Positions 7,803 to 15,232 of a stretch of 25,340 bases of DNA are shown in pieces. Under the pieces are notes generated by a model. That model did not search any database. It saw only the letters and a list, made by a program, of their open reading frames with translations, and had not been told where the DNA came from. The DNA is from Candidatus Nanoanaerosalina archaeon (lineage in GTDB: Archaea > Nanohalarchaeota > Nanosalinia > Nanosalinales > Nanoanaerosalinaceae). Numbering within the stretch: the stretch's first letter is position 1; every line of letters begins with the position of its first letter. The position numbers and the translations under genes were made by a program. The stretch lies in the NCBI GenBank assembly GCA_022729275.1, contig JALDAH010000008.1, forward strand, positions 1 through 25,340. The letters run 5' to 3'.

Positions 7803-8255
7803 ATGGATATTCATGTAGTGGACTCGAACATATTCATACACGGGAAAGATATAGAACTACCTTTTGAAAATATGTTGACAGTTCCGGAAGTGACAGGAGA
7901 ACTAGAGTCAGAAGAAGCGATAAATAGATTTGAATCAGAAGATGTGGGTATAGAAGAACCCTCCGATAAAGCTTTAAAAGAAGTTAGGAAAAAGGCTTTG
8001 GAACTCAACTCTGATGTATCAAATACCGATCTAAAACTTGTGAGTCTGGCAAAAGAAAAAAAATGTTTCTTGGTTACTGATGATTACCACATGCAGAACC
8101 TAGCGGATAAAATAGGTATCAGATGGAAGGGATTCCTGAAAGAAGGAATAGAGGAGAGTTATAAATGGAAAAAAATCTGTTCGGACTGTGGTAGAGAGAT
8201 AAAGGAAAATAAATGTCAGGTTTGTGGAGGCAGTCCAAAAATATCTTCTAGCTAG
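7803..8255 (+). CDS. nob1: Nob1-like rRNA endonuclease (PIN domain plus zinc ribbon)
   Basis: Nob1 makes the final cut at the 3' end of small-subunit rRNA during ribosome maturation. The 150-residue protein has a PIN domain at residues 1-112 with the acidic site Asp7 (VVDSNIFI), Glu33, Asp76 (SNTDLKLVSLA) and Asp93/94 (VTDDYHMQNLA), followed by a zinc ribbon with Cys126, Cys129, Cys138 and Cys141. This order and spacing separates Nob1 from VapC toxins, which have no zinc ribbon. There is no antitoxin gene beside it, which agrees. Its stop codon overlaps the end of the convergent permease gene by 8 bp. Confidence 0.9.
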   Translation: MDIHVVDSNIFIHGKDIELPFENMLTVPEVTGELESEEAINRFESEDVGIEEPSDKALKEVRKKALELNSDVSNTDLKLVSLAKEKKCFLVTDDYHMQNLADKIGIRWKGFLKEGIEESYKWKKICSDCGREIKENKCQVCGGSPKISSS

Positions 8256-9246
8256 TTTTTCTGTAAACATGCATCAACATATCCCTGAACATTATAAGAA
8301 CAGTAGGGCCTATTATAAACCCTTTGATTCCAAGTAATACTCCTCCAGATATCATACCTATAAATATCAAGAACGAGTTCTCCTTTATATCAGGGACATC
8401 TATCCTGGGCTTGATGTATATCTCGGGTATAGTATCTATAAACAAGAGACCAAAGATAAGAACTCCCAATCCTGTCCATATATCTCCAAGTGCAAAATAA
8501 AGGATTCCTAGTGGTATATATACGATGAAATTAGCTAATATAGGTATAAAACGGAAAATAGCTAATAAAATCGCCCATCCTATCCAGAACTCAATTCCCA
8601 AAAGGAAAAAACCTATACCAGAGATGACAAGCACTGAAAAACTCATCAGAGCTCTTTTGAGAAAGACCCCATTGTACAGATCATAAATGCTTCTTATAAA
8701 GACCCTTAATATATCTGCGATCCTGTCATCCATATTATCAAGGGAGTAAAAAAGATCATTTCTTACGTCCTCTCCGAAGAAAAAGAAATATATAGAAGTG
8801 GCTACATACACAAAAGAAGATATAAACAGTTTGGGTGCATCACCAAAACCTCCAAGAAAGTGAGTCCTAAAGTTAATCATTAAATCCCTGACTATAGACT
8901 CTATGTAGTTAGAGGCAGCTGCAGGAAACTCCAAAAGATCCATTATAAATATAACCGAACCTGTGATAGTATCAATGAAGTTCTCAAAGTTGAGAAATAT
9001 GGATAAGATACCTGTGAGAAGACCATAAAAAAACCCAAGAATCAAAAATAGTAACGCTGTAACAATTATAAAACCTGAAACACCTTTTCTACCTTCAAGA
9101 AGTTCATCGAGATTTTCTTTAACGAATAAAAATATGTATGCGGTGAAGATACCTAGTATAACCGCATCAAGAAGTGGCCAAATAAGGTAGGCTGTAAAAA
9201 GCAATAATGCGATTATAGTATAATTCTTTATCTCTCCCGACTCCAT
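8248..9246 (-). CDS. AI-2E-type (UPF0118) membrane permease
   Basis: A 332-residue polytopic membrane protein with about eight hydrophobic helices. The arrangement is that of the AI-2E transporter family: two pairs of helices at the N-terminus, a central amphipathic part without membrane segments (about residues 105-150 and 160-195), and a C-terminal block with FRFIPILANFIVYIPLG, LFIDTIPEIYIKPRI and a final GGVLLGIKGFIIGPTVLIM, which is the family's signature end. Members export small molecules or exchange ions such as Na+/H+, and the substrate is not predictable here. Its stop overlaps that of nob1 in a convergent arrangement. It is divergent from nth across a 64-bp gap that holds an inverted repeat. 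Confidence 0.85.
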   Translation of the reverse strand: MESGEIKNYTIIALLLFTAYLIWPLLDAVILGIFTAYIFLFVKENLDELLEGRKGVSGFIIVTALLFLILGFFYGLLTGILSIFLNFENFIDTITGSVIFIMDLLEFPAAASNYIESIVRDLMINFRTHFLGGFGDAPKLFISSFVYVATSIYFFFFGEDVRNDLFYSLDNMDDRIADILRVFIRSIYDLYNGVFLKRALMSFSVLVISGIGFFLLGIEFWIGWAILLAIFRFIPILANFIVYIPLGILYFALGDIWTGLGVLIFGLLFIDTIPEIYIKPRIDVPDIKENSFLIFIGMISGGVLLGIKGFIIGPTVLIMFRDMLMHVYRKTS

Positions 9247-9252
9247 TGAAAA

Positions 9253-9282
9253 AAACTGTGTTTTTTAATAATAAAACAGTTT
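9253..9282. promoter_or_regulatory. Inverted repeat in the divergent permease/nth promoter
   Basis: AAACTG (9253-9258) and CAGTTT (9277-9282) flank an AT-rich core; the arms extend to AAACTG(TG)TTTT against AAAACAGTTT with a two-base bulge. The core holds the only TATA-like sequence of the gap, TTTTATTATTAAAA on the minus strand, placed 20-30 bp from the permease ATG at 9246. This is an operator-like layout but there is no independent evidence. Confidence 0.35.
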
Positions 9283-9310
9283 CCTCCAAACCTATCTCTG
9301 TGAATGTTGT

Positions 9311-9973
9311 ATGGACAAAAAAATGGAAGATATAATGAACAGGCTAAAAAAGGAATACGGGACACCAGAACCTTCAAAAAGAAAAGATCCTGTCCGTTCA
9401 CTGATAAAAACGATTCTATCCCAGAACACCAATGATAGGAACAGAGATATCGCTGCTGAAAGACTTTTCAGTAGATTTAATACACCTGAAGATATATTGA
9501 AAGCTGACTTGATTGATGTAGCCGAAGAGGTGAAACCGGCAGGTCTGGGCGATACAAAGGCAGAAAGAATCAAGAATTTCTTGAAAGTCCTGAAAGAAGA
9601 AAGAGGAGAAATCAGTTTAGAACATGTCCGTGAAATGTCTGTTGAAGACGCTAAAAATTATCTGAAAAATTTTAAAGGTATAGGACCTAAAACAGCTGCA
9701 GTTACGCTCCTATTTGTGTTCGATATGCCCCTAATGCCTGTCGATACCCATGTACACAGACTGTCCAAAAGAACCGGTATTATAAAAAATAATTGCTCTA
9801 GGAAAAAATCTCATGACATCCTTGAAAAGAAGGTTCCGGATGAAAGGATGTACGAGTTCCACATAAACCTCATAAACCACGGAAGAACAGTATGCAAATC
9901 AAGAAAACCGCTATGCTATAAATGTGTTTTGAAAGATCTATGCAATTATTACAACAGTGATATAGATGAGTGA
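9311..9973 (+). CDS. nth: Endonuclease III-like DNA glycosylase/AP lyase
   Basis: Removes oxidised pyrimidines from DNA and cuts the abasic site. The 220-residue protein has the helix-hairpin-helix FKGIGPKTAAVTLL with catalytic Lys127 in GIGPKTA, and catalytic Asp145 in MPVDTHVHRL. Cysteines 195, 202, 205 and 211 follow the C-x6-C-x2-C-x5-C spacing of the [4Fe-4S] cluster loop. LSQNTNDRNRD at 37-46 matches the family's 'LSaQTtD' motif. Its last 8 bp overlap the start of the kinase-like gene (ATGAGTGA), so the two are translationally coupled. It is divergent from the permease gene. Confidence 0.93.
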   Translation: MDKKMEDIMNRLKKEYGTPEPSKRKDPVRSLIKTILSQNTNDRNRDIAAERLFSRFNTPEDILKADLIDVAEEVKPAGLGDTKAERIKNFLKVLKEERGEISLEHVREMSVEDAKNYLKNFKGIGPKTAAVTLLFVFDMPLMPVDTHVHRLSKRTGIIKNNCSRKKSHDILEKKVPDERMYEFHINLINHGRTVCKSRKPLCYKCVLKDLCNYYNSDIDE

Positions 9974-10685
9974 ATTACAGAGAGGAATAACTAACTTCGT
10001 ATGGGAGAGAGAAGATGGAAAAATTGTGAAATACTTTACAAATTATCGGTGGAATATGATGTTTCTGAATATTTTCAAGTTCTTTTTCATGGATTTCAGA
10101 ACCCAGGGATTAAAGGACGGTATCGAGAGAGAGCTGGAGGCAAAAAATAAACTCTCGGAGATTGGTGTGAAAGTGCCGTTAATAACAGAAAAAGAAGATG
10201 ATTATATAGTGATGGAAAAATTGGAGGGTTCCGTTCTTGAAATTTTTCTTGAGAATTCAAAACCGTGCCAATGCTTTGAGAAAGGTCGTGAAAAAGGTTT
10301 GCAGCTAAGAAAAATTCACGATAACGGTTTTTCTTTGATCGATTCAAGGCTTTCAAACAGTTTTGTTAGTGGAGAAGATTTATTTTCTCTGGACCACGAG
10401 CTTTTCGAAAAAGAATCATCAAATATCCAGAAAGAACTGGATCTAATATCATTACAGACTTCAGCAAGGTTTATAGATAAAACAAAGTATAGAATGTTCA
10501 TGAAAGGATTTAGTAGAGGTTATGGAGAGGATTTTAAGGATAATTTATGGGTCAGGTTTTTTCTGACTTTTTTCACAGGTTTATGGCTTGGAATGTTCGG
10601 TAGGAAAAGCCCGGAGAAAATCCTGATAAACGTGGAGAACTGGTTTAGAGATTTTTACAATTTTTTTGAGCTGGAGAAATATTGA
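9966..10685 (+). CDS. Kinase-like protein (RIO/lipopolysaccharide-kinase type fold)
   Basis: A 239-residue protein with a reduced protein-kinase-like domain. A possible nucleotide lysine lies in GKIVKYF (Lys22), ERELEAKNKLSEIGVKVP (residues 54-71) resembles the helix C region of Bud32 and RIO-type kinases, and YIVMEKLEG (80-88) the hinge. The catalytic loop reads IHDNGFSLIDSRLSN, giving Asp126 and Asn131 with the usual D-x4-N spacing, and LDHE at 142-145 stands where DFG/DxE would bind metal. Residues 150-239 are extra and contain an aromatic, possibly membrane-seeking segment (WVRFFLTFFTGLWLGMFG). It is coupled to nth by an 8-bp overlap. The substrate may be a lipid, sugar or protein; this is not decidable from sequence. 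Confidence 0.65.
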   Translation: MSELQRGITNFVWEREDGKIVKYFTNYRWNMMFLNIFKFFFMDFRTQGLKDGIERELEAKNKLSEIGVKVPLITEKEDDYIVMEKLEGSVLEIFLENSKPCQCFEKGREKGLQLRKIHDNGFSLIDSRLSNSFVSGEDLFSLDHELFEKESSNIQKELDLISLQTSARFIDKTKYRMFMKGFSRGYGEDFKDNLWVRFFLTFFTGLWLGMFGRKSPEKILINVENWFRDFYNFFELEKY

Positions 10686-10697
10686 AAGTTAGGAAAG

Positions 10698-10709
10698 ACA
10701 TAAAAAAAG
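10698..10709 (+). promoter_or_regulatory. TATA-like box of the tRNA-Gly gene
   Basis: ACATAAAAAAAG lies 28-39 bp before the first base of the tRNA, the position expected for an archaeal TBP site. Confidence 0.45.
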
Positions 10710-10736
10710 TGGTTTTCAAAAGAAAGATAGATTGAA

Positions 10737-10808
10737 GCGCCGATAGTCCAGTGGCTAAGACTCGCGCTTGCCATGCGCGCAACCCGGGTTCAAATCCCGG
10801 TCGGCGCA
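10737..10808 (+). tRNA. tRNA-Gly (anticodon GCC)
   Basis: The 72-base sequence folds as a full cloverleaf. The acceptor stem is GCGCCGA/TCGGCGC (7 bp) with discriminator A at 10808. The D arm is GTCC...AGAC with one C-A mismatch next to the loop. The anticodon stem is CGCGC/GCGCG with loop TTGCCAT, anticodon GCC reading GGC and GGU glycine codons. The variable region is CAAC, and the T arm is CCGGG/CCCGG with loop TTCAAAT. There is no intron. The 3' CCA is not encoded (TAA follows the discriminator), so it depends on the CCA-adding enzyme at 1049. Confidence 0.97.
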
Positions 10809-10815
10809 TAATTAT

Positions 10816-11415
10816 TCATTCACTTCTCAATTTATCGATTTCGCTTCTGGTCAACGGTTCATCAATGAATATATGTTCCAGTACTCTGATTCTGTCCCTT
10901 TTCTCTAAATTACCAAATATTTCCCTATCATATCTTTTGCTGACTAATCCTCCTGCCAATACTCCACCTGCAAAAGATGATAATCCAGAATAAATAGGGT
11001 TAGCTCCTAATGCTGTACTGCCTACAAATCCTACACAGGCTGCTCCAAAAACTGCTTTTAGAGCACTATTTTTATTTGACCTTAGAGTATCTTCTTTTTC
11101 AATTACTTCATCGTATACCTCTCCAAGAGCTTCTTCGTAAACCCTTTGATCTTTTTCAGGTGCACCGTCCAAACCCCATGAGATCTTGAAAGATCTTTCG
11201 AATTCTGTGTACATGAAGTCAGGTAGGTCAAACTGTTCATAGATATATCTTTTAGCCTCTTCTTTATCTTCAAAGCTGGGAACTTCTTCTATCGAACCAT
11301 GTATATCAAATCTTGAGACGTCCTTTTCCAATCCCTTGTAATACCTCTCTGGAACTCCGGTATCGGTTCTCTGAATATTTTTCGAACTTTCCACATACTC
11401 CTCAACACTCGACAT
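10816..11415 (-). CDS. Hypothetical protein with a C-terminal membrane hairpin
   Basis: The 199-residue protein is not recognised. Residues 1-110 are soluble, acidic and mainly helical. Residues 117-158 form two glycine- and alanine-rich hydrophobic segments joined by a short turn (ALKAVFGAACVGFVGSTALG, then SGLSSFAGGVLAGGLV), a likely membrane hairpin that leaves both ends in the cytoplasm. The C-terminal ~40 residues are charged (EKRDRIRVLEHIF...TRSEIDKLRSE). On this strand the start is preceded by an SD-like GAGGT and a TATA-like TATTTATAAAG about 45 bp upstream. The stop lies 7 bp past the tRNA-Gly, which reads toward it. Confidence 0.6.
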   Translation of the reverse strand: MSSVEEYVESSKNIQRTDTGVPERYYKGLEKDVSRFDIHGSIEEVPSFEDKEEAKRYIYEQFDLPDFMYTEFERSFKISWGLDGAPEKDQRVYEEALGEVYDEVIEKEDTLRSNKNSALKAVFGAACVGFVGSTALGANPIYSGLSSFAGGVLAGGLVSKRYDREIFGNLEKRDRIRVLEHIFIDEPLTRSEIDKLRSE

Positions 11416-11485
11416 ATTAATTATTACCTCTTAATAACAAATTAACCGATCTATCTTTATAAATATTGTATCAAAGAAGACAAAG

Positions 11486-12664
11486 TCACTCCACAAATAC
11501 CCTTATATAGGTTACCAAAATGAAAAAAAGGACACTTATAATCCCTGCGGCTAAAAAAGAAGTGGAGATACTCCATCTTGAAGCTACAGCACCCGCTATG
11601 ATAGGCCCTAGGGTTTGTCCTGAATGCTTGAAAAGTTCTAAAAATCCTACCATCTCGCCCTCAACTTCATCAGAAACACTCTTATCAAAATAAGAGTGTA
11701 GAGAAGGGTTCAAAGCAGTGGAAAAAAACATTGCAAGTAAAATTAAACCACCAACAACCACTATGTTTTCCATAAAACTTATGATGAAAAGCACAGGTAT
11801 AACGCAAAAAGAGAAAAACTGGACGGTTCTTAGCCAGCCATACCTGTCAGCTAGCTTTCCAAAATAAACCTCAAAAACCCTTGGAATAGCCACAAGACCA
11901 AAAAGACCTCCCATAACGATATAATCCGCACCTAGATCATTCAAAATAAGTGGCACAGCGACCCAGAAAAATGAAGAGACTATGGAAAAAATAAAGATCA
12001 ACGAGATAGCCCACCTCATACTGGACCAGTTCTCTCTCAAATGTTTGATATCATCGGAGTATGTCTTCTTCTTAATCAGAGACTTAAAGGCCTTTTTGTA
12101 GTTATCAGTGGAAAATCCAACATACATATAAAAATAGATGAAGGATAGAACTCCTAAGAAAAACCATAAAACAAGATTAAAACTTATACCTATATAAAAA
12201 GCCAGTATTCCTCCAATAACAGGTCCTATTATATCAGAAATGTTTTTTCCAAGTGTGAAAACTCCCAAAGTTTCTGACTCGTTTTCGATGTTGGAATCCT
12301 CCATTGCGATATACCATCCGGACTCCCATCTCAAAGTCTTGGAGATCCCCTCGACAAACTTACCGACGAACATCATAACAGTCAACGTGGTGATGTAAAA
12401 TATACCAGGTATAGAAAACAATATAAGCCCGATGAAAGTAAATAGCTTTGAATCAGCTCTTTGAAGCAAATTACCTACAGGTATATCCATAAACAAAGTT
12501 GTGAAAGCTGGTACAGATGTTAAAACTCCGACCAGAAATACATTCTCTATGTGCTGTTCAAAAAATACCGGGAGGAACATCCAGACCATCGAGCTTCCGA
12601 GAAAGCTTAGCGAAAACGCTATGGAGAGTCGCTTCACTTCTCCAGGAACCTCATCAAATACCAT
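11486..12664 (-). CDS. Major facilitator superfamily transporter
   Basis: A 392-residue protein with about 12 transmembrane helices in two halves. The loop between helices 2 and 3 (MDIPVGNLLQRADSKLF) and its counterpart in the second half (EVYFGKLADRYGWLRTV) both match the MFS motif 'G-x-L-x-D-R-x-G-R-R/K'. The central cytoplasmic loop (about residues 180-210) is lysine-rich, as usual. Such proteins move small solutes with protons or exchange them; specificity is unknown, and the overall look is closest to drug/multidrug-efflux or sugar-efflux MFS groups. It is divergent from lemA-htpX across 111 bp. Confidence 0.88.
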   Translation of the reverse strand: MVFDEVPGEVKRLSIAFSLSFLGSSMVWMFLPVFFEQHIENVFLVGVLTSVPAFTTLFMDIPVGNLLQRADSKLFTFIGLILFSIPGIFYITTLTVMMFVGKFVEGISKTLRWESGWYIAMEDSNIENESETLGVFTLGKNISDIIGPVIGGILAFYIGISFNLVLWFFLGVLSFIYFYMYVGFSTDNYKKAFKSLIKKKTYSDDIKHLRENWSSMRWAISLIFIFSIVSSFFWVAVPLILNDLGADYIVMGGLFGLVAIPRVFEVYFGKLADRYGWLRTVQFFSFCVIPVLFIISFMENIVVVGGLILLAMFFSTALNPSLHSYFDKSVSDEVEGEMVGFLELFKHSGQTLGPIIAGAVASRWSISTSFLAAGIISVLFFILVTYIRVFVE

Positions 12665-12745
12665 ATAGTTCTTTTAATTCGCGGGTCTTGTACAAAAATT
12701 TATGGGTTGAAAATTCATAGAACAACCACAATTAACAAACAACAG

Positions 12746-12757
12746 CATTTAATAAAC
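12746..12757 (+). promoter_or_regulatory. TATA-like box of the lemA-htpX operon
   Basis: CATTTAATAAAC is 19-30 bp before the ATG at 12776, which predicts a leaderless mRNA. A second AT-rich element, CTATAAAT, touches the start codon and is too close to serve this start. Confidence 0.4.
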
Positions 12758-12775
12758 TCAAAAAGTAATCTATAA

Positions 12776-13339
12776 ATGGTAAATATGGAATACATAATCG
12801 GCGGAATAATAGGTCTTGTAATACTATATGTGGTTTTCACCTACAACAGACTGATAACTTACAAGAACAGGGCTGAAGAGGCATGGTCTGATATAGATGT
12901 TCAGCTCAAGAGAAGGCATGATCTTATACCGAACCTCGTTGATACTGTGAAAGGTTATGCAAAACACGAAAGAGAAGTCTTTCAAAATGTAACAGAGGCC
13001 AGGACTTCTGCTATGAATGCCAAGGAACAGGGAGATCCTGAAGAAGTTAGGAAAGCTGAAAACCAGTTAAAAGGAGCTCTTAAAAGTCTTTTTGCAGTTT
13101 CAGAAGATTATCCGGATCTGAAAGCTTCAGAGAACTTCAAAGAACTTCAGAGGGAATTAACGGACACTGAGAACAAGATACAGGCCGCAAGAAGATTTTA
13201 CAACAGGAACGCAAAGGCTCTGAACATCAAAATACAGAAATTCCCTGCCAACATGGTAGCAAACATTTTCAACTTCGATGAAAGAAAGTTCTTCGAAGCA
13301 GATGAAGAGGAAAAACAAAGCGTTGATGTGAGCTTTTAG
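12776..13339 (+). CDS. lemA: LemA-family membrane protein
   Basis: A 187-residue LemA protein: a short outer N-terminus, one membrane helix (about residues 5-22), then a cytoplasmic helical bundle. The family hallmark is clear in YNRLITYKNRAEEAWSDIDV and QLKRRHDLIPNLVDTVKGYA, followed by ENFKELQRELTDTENKIQAARRFYN and the C-terminal FPANMVANIFNFDERKFFE. LemA function is not settled; it is often next to HtpX, as here (9 bp apart), and is linked to membrane-protein quality control. Met1 (12776) and Met4 (12785) are both possible starts, and the upstream TATA favours the first. Confidence 0.92.
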   Translation: MVNMEYIIGGIIGLVILYVVFTYNRLITYKNRAEEAWSDIDVQLKRRHDLIPNLVDTVKGYAKHEREVFQNVTEARTSAMNAKEQGDPEEVRKAENQLKGALKSLFAVSEDYPDLKASENFKELQRELTDTENKIQAARRFYNRNAKALNIKIQKFPANMVANIFNFDERKFFEADEEEKQSVDVSF

Positions 13340-13348
13340 TGAAATAAA

Positions 13349-14245
13349 ATGGGAACTTTTTACGGGCAGGCTGAATCAAACATTCTGAAGACATGGGCGC
13401 TTCTGATATTTTTTGCCCTGCTCTTGATAGGAATAGGGTTCGCTATATCTCTTGTAACTGGCGATATGATAATATTATATTTAGCGGTGGTAATAGCAGT
13501 CGTCAGTTCTTTTGTATCTTATTGGAAATCTGACAGGATAGTCCTAAAGATGAATAACGCTACTGAGGCTGATGAAAAAGAGTATCCTGAACTGCATAAT
13601 CTTGTCGAAAATCTCGCTATCGCCAGAGGACTGCCGAAACCTGATCTGTATATTATAAATGAGAAACAGCCCAATGCATTTGCAACGGGCAGGAATCCCG
13701 AACACTCGGTGATAGCAGTAACAGATGGGCTTCTTAGAAGGCTGGAAAAAAGCGAGCTGGAAGCAGTTCTTGCACACGAGCTAGCACACATAGAAAATAG
13801 AGATATACTTGTTTCAACAGTTGCAGTTGTCCTTGCTGGAACAATAGCCATAATCTCAAGAATATTTCTGAGATCTATGCTGTTCGGTAGAAGGAGATCA
13901 TCCAATAGCAAAAGTGGTGGTCTGAAAATGATCATTGGAGTTGTGGTAATTATAATCGCACCTATATTTGCTATGATGTTAAAGTACGCAATCTCCAGAA
14001 AAAGAGAGTATCTTGCGGACAGCTCTGCTGTACTGAACACGCGATATCCTGATGGTTTAGCATCGGCACTTGAAAAAATATCCTCTGATCCAAACGAGCT
14101 GGAAGGAGCAAATGAAGCTACAGCCAACCTATACATTGCTAATCCTCTGAGAGGAGACAAAAACAAAGGATTACTCAAAAAGCTTTTTATGACTCATCCT
14201 CCTGTTGAAGAAAGGATAGAAAAGATTAGAAAAATAGATATATAG
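13349..14245 (+). CDS. htpX: HtpX-like membrane zinc metalloprotease (M48)
   Basis: A 298-residue protease that degrades damaged membrane proteins. Two membrane helices lie near the N-terminus (about 14-35 and 40-56). The zinc site HELAH is at 143-147 (EAVLAHELAHIENRDI), with the third ligand Glu220 in SRKREYLADSSAV. Two more hydrophobic helices (about 153-173 and 193-213) lie between them, as in HtpX. The C-terminal THPPVEERIEKI motif is typical of the family. It is the second gene of a lemA-htpX operon. Confidence 0.94.
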   Translation: MGTFYGQAESNILKTWALLIFFALLLIGIGFAISLVTGDMIILYLAVVIAVVSSFVSYWKSDRIVLKMNNATEADEKEYPELHNLVENLAIARGLPKPDLYIINEKQPNAFATGRNPEHSVIAVTDGLLRRLEKSELEAVLAHELAHIENRDILVSTVAVVLAGTIAIISRIFLRSMLFGRRRSSNSKSGGLKMIIGVVVIIIAPIFAMMLKYAISRKREYLADSSAVLNTRYPDGLASALEKISSDPNELEGANEATANLYIANPLRGDKNKGLLKKLFMTHPPVEERIEKIRKIDI

Positions 14246-14335
14246 CTTCAAAAATCTCTTAGAAACTTGTAACAACATTTTATTATTTTCTGGCCACAAT
14301 AAACCGATATAGCTCTCCAGAGGTTACTGAAAAAA

Positions 14336-14345
14336 TTATTTATAG
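14336..14345 (+). promoter_or_regulatory. TATA-like box before the zinc-finger/KaiC-like gene
   Basis: ATTATTTATA is 25-34 bp before the ATG at 14370, as for a leaderless transcript. The promoter of the truncated gene therefore appears intact. Confidence 0.4.
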
Positions 14346-14369
14346 AGTTCTACCGAATTTTATTAATGT

Positions 14370-14633
14370 ATGGCCTATGAATGTAACATCTGTGGGGAAA
14401 AGTTTGAGACAGGTAGAGGGTTACATATACACCAGAGCAAGATTCATTCTGATGCTGGTTTAGAAGAAACAGATAGAGAATTTGAGAATGAGAATAAAGA
14501 AAGTAAAAAATCTGCCTATGATACATATATTGATACATATATCCCTGGGGCAGACGAACTTTTGAAGCATGGGATATGGAAAAAATCAGTCAATCTAATT
14601 GCCGGTAATCCTGGCTCTGAAATTTTTTCATAG
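14370..14633 (+). pseudogene. C2H2 zinc finger fused to a KaiC/RadA-like ATPase, truncated in Walker A
   Basis: The 87 codons start with a canonical C2H2 zinc finger (Cys5, Cys8, His21, His26; C-x2-C-x12-H-x4-H) and an acidic linker. Then comes YIPGADELLKHGIWKKSVNL and IAGNPGS, which is the opening of a KaiC/RadA-type ATPase: family members read 'G-x-D-E-L-L-x-G-G-I-x-x-G-S-V-x-L-x-A-G-x-P-G-S-G-K-T'. The frame is lost right after Pro-Gly-Ser (14616-14618), giving Glu-Ile-Phe-Ser and a stop, so the P-loop lysine and the rest of the ATPase are missing. From about 14619 the DNA belongs to the opposite-strand gene. The zinc finger may still be made as a small protein. Real deletion and assembly error are both possible. 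Confidence 0.7.
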
Positions 14634-15148
14634 GTCTCCTCAACGCTTTCCAATGCTGATTCAAATTTCTGGTTCTCAAACTCCTCGACAGCTCTCTCAT
14701 AACTCATTTCAGCCTCTTGTATCTCAAAGGTATCATCCTGTCTGAGTTCATTAATTCTTTCTTCAAGAACATTCAAATCGTCTCTGGCTCTCAACGAGTT
14801 CTCGCTTATTTCAAATAACCGGTAAATTAGTTCTTGGACTCCTTCATAGTCCGGATCCTTTCCCATTGACTCAAGAGATCTCTGAGAATCCAAAGAATCC
14901 TCCGCATCCTCAAAAATGTGTTCAGCTTTGGATACTGGTATCTGGTTTTCCTTCATATCTTCAAGTTTCTCCTCAGCTGTTTCTAAATTTGAGGAAACCT
15001 CTTCATATGTAACGGATAATGCAGACACATTTAAGATTGTAAAAACCATCAAAAAACAGAAAAACTTCAAAAAATCTTTTAAATACTGCTGAAATCTAAT
15101 TTTTGATCCAAAAAACATATCAATAGCTTTCAAATAAGTCCACCTCAT
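14516..15148 (-). CDS. Exported helical-repeat protein, 3' end lost at the junction
   Basis: The protein begins with a basic N-terminus and a hydrophobic export segment (about residues 27-45, KFFCFLMVFTILNVSALS, likely cut after ALS). Residues 47-177 are acidic, charged helices with TPR-like units such as YERAVEEFENQKFESALESVEETYEKIS. The native sequence ends at about residue 177 (base 14619). The last ~33 codons (14516-14618) are the antisense of the truncated KaiC-like gene and include unnatural sequence ending YVSIYVS, so the true C-terminus has been lost. A minus-strand TATA-like GATTTATTAACC about 25 bp before 15148 supports that start; Met11 is an alternative. It resembles the helical protein at 1-306. 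Function is unknown, probably envelope-associated. Confidence 0.6.
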   Translation of the reverse strand: MRWTYLKAIDMFFGSKIRFQQYLKDFLKFFCFLMVFTILNVSALSVTYEEVSSNLETAEEKLEDMKENQIPVSKAEHIFEDAEDSLDSQRSLESMGKDPDYEGVQELIYRLFEISENSLRARDDLNVLEERINELRQDDTFEIQEAEMSYERAVEEFENQKFESALESVEETYEKISEPGLPAIRLTDFFHIPCFKSSSAPGIYVSIYVS

Positions 15149-15232
15149 TAAATTTATTCACGCAACTGGTTAATAAATCTGGAAAGAATCTTCCTCATCA
15201 ATTTCTCTCCCGTTCTTCAGAAAATAGAAATC

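Noticed and set aside
7803..8255. VapC-type toxin
   Set aside because: The PIN domain is followed by a four-cysteine zinc ribbon and there is no antitoxin gene beside it, so Nob1 fits better.
10751..10993. An 80-codon plus-strand open frame starting inside tRNA-Gly
   Set aside because: It runs through the tRNA and then antisense to the orphan membrane protein; no RBS or coding character.
13519..14178. A 219-codon open frame on the minus strand inside htpX
   Set aside because: It is antisense to a gene with a full M48 zinc site, has serine/leucine-rich shadow composition and no promoter or homologous motif.
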